From positions 1 to 9,288 of the forward strand of contig JAGBTR010000127.1 in the NCBI GenBank assembly GCA_017631215.1: DNA of 9,288 bases, written 5' to 3'. The number at the start of each line of letters is the position of its first letter. The stretch's first letter is position 1. The DNA comes from Clostridia bacterium (lineage in GTDB: Bacteria > Bacillota > Clostridia > Oscillospirales > CAG-272). A program made the position numbers and the translations under genes. A model generated the notes under the pieces. That model was given only the letters and a program-made list of their open reading frames with translations. It was not told the origin of the DNA and did no database searches. This document shows, piece by piece, positions 7,137 through 9,288 of the stretch.

Positions 7137-7652
7137 TTATATTTGATCTTGCTTGTAGTTCTTGGTGTCGTAAATGTATAGTAAGTGCAGGCGGCCATTC
7201 TTTCGCGGGACGCCAACGAGATAATAGGTGCCTTCCACGGTGAGATCAAGGTAGGTATCGAAGACGTCACTGCGCACGCGGTGGGTGCCGCTTCGAGTAA
7301 AGGAAAGGGAGTGCCAAGCGACCGGGCGGTGGCTGTAGTACGCGACTCTTTCCCCGTCCAGCAGTGTATCTTCTGTAATGATGTATTTTCTTGACTTGAC
7401 GGCAAGCAGATCGCGTGCGTCCGATACGAGCAGTGCCACAGTAAAACACGCAGGGAGCAGCACGATTGCCCAAAGAATGGCTGTGATGATGGGATCGCGC
7501 CGACCCAATAGCCGGGGCGTCACGGCGGCAAAGAGGACCAAAAGGATGCAAGGAACGGACAACAACAAGCTGTGCATATGCACACTCTTGCGGACGTCAC
7601 GGCGGATGCGCTCGTGCGTCAGAAGGGGTCTGCGGTCTTCGCGGTCGTTCAT
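7137..7652 (-). CDS. Unknown two-helix membrane protein, paralogue 2
   Basis: A 171-residue protein I do not recognise. It has a charged N-terminus with LTHERIRRDVRK (11-22), two hydrophobic segments (about 28-45 and 55-77) joined by a short charged loop (RLLGRRD), and a soluble C-terminal region of alternating strands (RKYIITEDTLLDG 88-100, LDLTVEGTYYLVGVPRKNGRLHLLYIY read in parts at 135-161). It should sit in the cytoplasmic membrane with most of the C-terminal domain on one side. Its ATG overlaps the stop of the upstream paralogue (ATGA, 7649-7652), and GH42 starts 14 bases after its TAA. It shares LTHE-I-RD-R, KY-I--D-LLD, LSF---G and VE-T-YLVG--RK-GR--LLY-Y with its neighbour. The C-terminal part might be a small sensor or PH-like beta domain, but that is only a guess. 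Confidence 0.8.
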   Translation of the reverse strand: MNDREDRRPLLTHERIRRDVRKSVHMHSLLLSVPCILLVLFAAVTPRLLGRRDPIITAILWAIVLLPACFTVALLVSDARDLLAVKSRKYIITEDTLLDGERVAYYSHRPVAWHSLSFTRSGTHRVRSDVFDTYLDLTVEGTYYLVGVPRKNGRLHLLYIYDTKNYKQDQI

Positions 7653-8158
7653 AATGCGCCTCCGTTCATTTCATAGTCTCGGGTATTGTAAACGTACAAA
7701 AGACAAAAGCGACCGCTTTTGCGTAGATATCCTACGAGATAGCAGGTGTCCTCAACGGCAAGGTCTGCCCATCGGTTGCAGGGTGGATATCTTAATTGGT
7801 ATTTTCCGTAGTGGCGAAAGCTCAGGTAATAAGGACAGGGGTCTCTTTGGCGGCGACCATATTTGTCGGCATCAAGTAGCATATCCTGCACGATCACATA
7901 TTTCTTTTGCTTGACGCGTATCCATTTGCCTACGGTTGGCAGCGTAAACAGTAAAGGAACGATCTCGAGAGGCAAAAACAGTGTCCAAATAAGGCTCTCA
8001 CTGCCGTCGAGGGCTGCGATCAAGGATAAAAGAAATGGAGTCAAGAAAAAGGTAAAGAGGGCCAAAGGGATGCTCGCCTTCAAAAAAAGGTAGATGCGTG
8101 CGTCGCGGCAGATGCACTCGTGCGTCAGCGTGAGCTTGCGGTCGGCTTGCACTTCCAT
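7649..8158 (-). CDS. Unknown two-helix membrane protein, paralogue 1
   Basis: A 169-residue relative of the next gene, first in the operon. It has LTHECICRDAR (11-21), two hydrophobic segments (about 25-50 and 55-77), then a basic stretch (KWIRVKQKKY) and a strand-rich C-terminal region with VEDTCYLVGYLRKSGR and LLYVYNTRDY. I do not recognise the family. The start is taken as ATG 8156-8158, because AAGGAGG (8164-8170) lies 5 bases before it; an in-frame ATG five codons upstream (8171-8173) would place that site inside the coding region. The gene ends in an ATGA overlap with its paralogue, indicating translational coupling. It has more cysteines than its neighbour. The pair looks like an old tandem duplication. 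Confidence 0.8.
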   Translation of the reverse strand: MEVQADRKLTLTHECICRDARIYLFLKASIPLALFTFFLTPFLLSLIAALDGSESLIWTLFLPLEIVPLLFTLPTVGKWIRVKQKKYVIVQDMLLDADKYGRRQRDPCPYYLSFRHYGKYQLRYPPCNRWADLAVEDTCYLVGYLRKSGRFCLLYVYNTRDYEMNGGAL

Positions 8159-8191
8159 ACTGCCCTCCTTCATTCTTTATCGTTTAATATT

Positions 8192-8220
8192 ATTATATAA
8201 GGGAAAGGGACGTTTGTCAA
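8192..8220 (-). promoter_or_regulatory. Consensus promoter of the membrane protein/GH42 operon
   Basis: On the minus strand TTGACA (8220-8215) and TATAAT (8197-8192) are separated by exactly 17 bp: both boxes match the sigma-A consensus perfectly. The start should fall near 8185, giving a leader of about 27 nt. Such a strong promoter in front of a sugar-utilisation operon usually needs a repressor; see the inverted repeat at 8218-8233. Confidence 0.85.
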
Positions 8221-8233
8221 TATAAACATATTG
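8218..8233. promoter_or_regulatory. Inverted repeat overlapping the -35 box, possible operator
   Basis: CAATAT (8218-8223) and ATATTG (8228-8233) are perfect inverted half-sites around AAAC. They overlap the last bases of the minus-strand -35 box (8215-8220). ATATTGC recurs at 8247-8253, 19 bp from the right half-site. The arrangement suits a dimeric repressor, but AT-rich inverted repeats of this size also arise by chance. The rest of the gene-free stretch to 8347 holds a short GC palindrome (GCCGCGCGGC, 8308-8317) and no convincing feoA promoter. Confidence 0.4.
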
Positions 8234-8347
8234 CAAAACTATAAGGATATTGCTTGGCAGATAGTCGGACGATCATCCCCGCATCGACAAAATTCGCACC
8301 CGATCGCGCCGCGCGGCATACATTGACAGTGAGACGCGAGAGGTGTT

Positions 8348-8364
8348 AGGAGGTGGCTTTTGTG
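8348..8364 (+). promoter_or_regulatory. Ribosome binding site deciding the feoA start
   Basis: AGGAGG at 8348-8353 lies 8 bases before GTG 8362. An in-frame GTG at 8353 overlaps this site and is therefore unlikely. ATG 8383 is a possible alternative start with a weaker, too-close GAAGGGG. Confidence 0.6.
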
Positions 8365-8619
8365 GATGGTAGAGAAGGGGCAATGTGTACGCTGGACGCG
8401 CTGTGCGTGGGCGAGGAGGGCGTGCTGGGCGAGATCGGTCGGGAGCATCCCCTGCGGGAGCGGCTGATCGATCTCGGCTGGACGGCGGGCACGTGCGTGT
8501 GCTGTGTGCGAGTCAGCCCGCTGGGTGACCCGATCGCTTACCGCGTGCGGGGCGGCGTGATCGCGCTTCGGCGGTCGGACGGGCGGGGTATTCCCGTTTG
8601 CCGATGCTCTCGGAAATGA
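8362..8619 (+). CDS. feoA: FeoA ferrous iron transport accessory protein
   Basis: An 85-residue SH3-like cytoplasmic protein of the FeoA family. The family pattern is visible: CTLDALCVGEEGVLGEIG, then LRERLIDLGWTAGTCV, and PLGDPIAYRVRGGVIALRRSD near the C-terminus. FeoA proteins act with the membrane GTPase FeoB in ferrous iron uptake. The protein has five cysteines, several near each other, which is more than usual. The gene overlaps the start of feoB, as expected for an operon. The GTG 8362 start follows AGGAGG; starting at ATG 8383 would shorten it to 78 residues and fit the family's usual N-terminus equally well. Confidence 0.9.
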   Translation: MDGREGAMCTLDALCVGEEGVLGEIGREHPLRERLIDLGWTAGTCVCCVRVSPLGDPIAYRVRGGVIALRRSDGRGIPVCRCSRK

Positions 8620-9288
8620 GGCGCGCGGCGGAAAAAGAAAGGGACGGACGCACCATCGCGCTGGCGGGCAATCCCAACGTGGGCAAAAGCACGCTGTTCA
8701 ACGCGCTGACGGGCTTGCATCAGCATACGGGCAACTGGACGGGCAAGACGGTGAGCTGTGCGCGCGGTCATTTTCGTGTGGGTGGGCGGGAATACGGTCT
8801 TGTCGATCTTCCTGGGACGTATTCGATGACACCGCACGCGGCAGAGGAGGCGGCGGCGCGGGACTATCTTGTGTCGGGCGAGGCTGATGCTGTGTGCGTG
8901 GTGTGCGACGCGCTGACCTTGGAGAGACAGCTCATCCTCGTGCTCCAGCTGATGCAGCTGACCGACCGCCCACTCACGGTGGTGCTGAATTTTGCCCGTG
9001 AGGCGGCGCGAAGGGGGCGGCGTATCGACGTCGAGCGGCTGTCGCTCGCGCTTGGTGTGGAGGTGATCGCGGTCGAGCTGTGCGACAAACGGGCGGCACG
9101 GCGGCTGGGGGCACGCTTGGCGGCGTGTGCCGATCGGCAAGAGGAGGGGGAGCGCACCCCGCTCCTTGCGTGCGGTGACACACACACGCCCGAGCAGCTT
9201 GCGGCGTTGGCGGCACGAATGGCAGAGGAATGCGTCACAGCCGTGAGGACCGTGGGACGCGGTGAGCGGCGTGATGCGCGGTTGGCCG
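8616..9288 (+). CDS. feoB: FeoB ferrous iron transporter, N-terminal G domain (runs off the window)
   Basis: The first 224 residues of FeoB, open to the window end, covering the G domain; the membrane part lies beyond. FeoB imports Fe2+ across the cytoplasmic membrane. From ATG 8616: G1 GNPNVGKST at 18-26, the switch I segment HTGNWTGKTV at 37-46, and G3 DLPGTYS at 64-70 are all present. At the G4 position the usual NxxD reads NFAR (125-128, after TVVL and before EAARRG), and the usual G5 S-A motif is not visible in VIAVELCDKRAA. The start is taken as ATG 8616, which overlaps the feoA stop as ATGA; ATG 8604, four codons upstream in frame, is also possible. Neither has a strong ribosome binding site, suggesting coupling to feoA. 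The remaining about 450 residues of the transporter are expected downstream. Confidence 0.92.
   Translation, partial: MRRAAEKERDGRTIALAGNPNVGKSTLFNALTGLHQHTGNWTGKTVSCARGHFRVGGREYGLVDLPGTYSMTPHAAEEAAARDYLVSGEADAVCVVCDALTLERQLILVLQLMQLTDRPLTVVLNFAREAARRGRRIDVERLSLALGVEVIAVELCDKRAARRLGARLAACADRQEEGERTPLLACGDTHTPEQLAALAARMAEECVTAVRTVGRGERRDARLA

Noticed and set aside
8214..8330. A feoA promoter or Fur box upstream of feoA
   Set aside because: TTGTCA at 8214 with TATAAG at 8240 gives a 20-bp spacer, and the TTGACA at 8323-8328 has no -10 box behind it. No Fur-type inverted repeat was found.
8353..8361. GTG at 8353 as the feoA start
   Set aside because: It overlaps the AGGAGG ribosome binding site, which instead is well placed for GTG 8362.

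Overview
The window looks like a piece of a moderately GC-rich Firmicutes (Clostridia) chromosome, most likely a gut-associated Oscillospirales-type bacterium. This is inferred from the gene content (a YbaK-type deacylase, argS, yebC, an iron-type alcohol dehydrogenase, a GH42 glycosidase, feoAB), strong Shine-Dalgarno sites, sigma-A-type promoters, and stem-loop intergenic repeats of a kind common in Clostridia. No mobile element, CRISPR array, rRNA or tRNA was seen. The lineage is a judgement from style, not from a search.

Left part, plus strand (1-4140): the 3' end of a YbaK/EbsC-type Cys-tRNA(Pro) deacylase gene, then a near-consensus promoter (277-305) driving argS (arginyl-tRNA synthetase), yebC (a YebC/TACO1-family translation or regulatory factor) and an iron-dependent alcohol dehydrogenase with a TTG start. 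Short gaps without a convincing terminator suggest these three form one operon. It ends in a long stem-loop repeat at 4084-4138.

Middle, plus strand (4141-5045): a single-gene unit with its own promoter (4233-4261), strong ribosome binding site and terminator (5013-5045). It encodes an XRE-type DNA-binding domain fused to a cysteine-rich repeat domain with an INGD motif about every 15 residues, resembling a bactofilin-like beta-solenoid. A second copy of the 4084-4138 repeat family follows in the opposite orientation (5055-5109).

Right-middle, minus strand (8220 down to 5114): one operon from a textbook promoter (TTGACA, 17 bp, TATAAT). It holds two tandem, diverged paralogues of an unknown two-helix membrane protein (joined by an ATGA overlap), then a cytoplasmic GH42 beta-galactosidase-type enzyme. 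The last codons of the GH42 gene appear shifted by one base: the family-like C-terminus lies in another frame just past the in-frame stop.

Right end, plus strand (8362-9288): feoA and the start of feoB, a ferrous iron importer pair, divergent from the GH42 operon. The FeoB G domain has normal G1 and G3 motifs but lacks the usual guanine-specificity Asp of G4 (NFAR instead of NxxD). The divergent intergenic region holds a 16-bp inverted repeat overlapping the -35 box of the minus-strand promoter.
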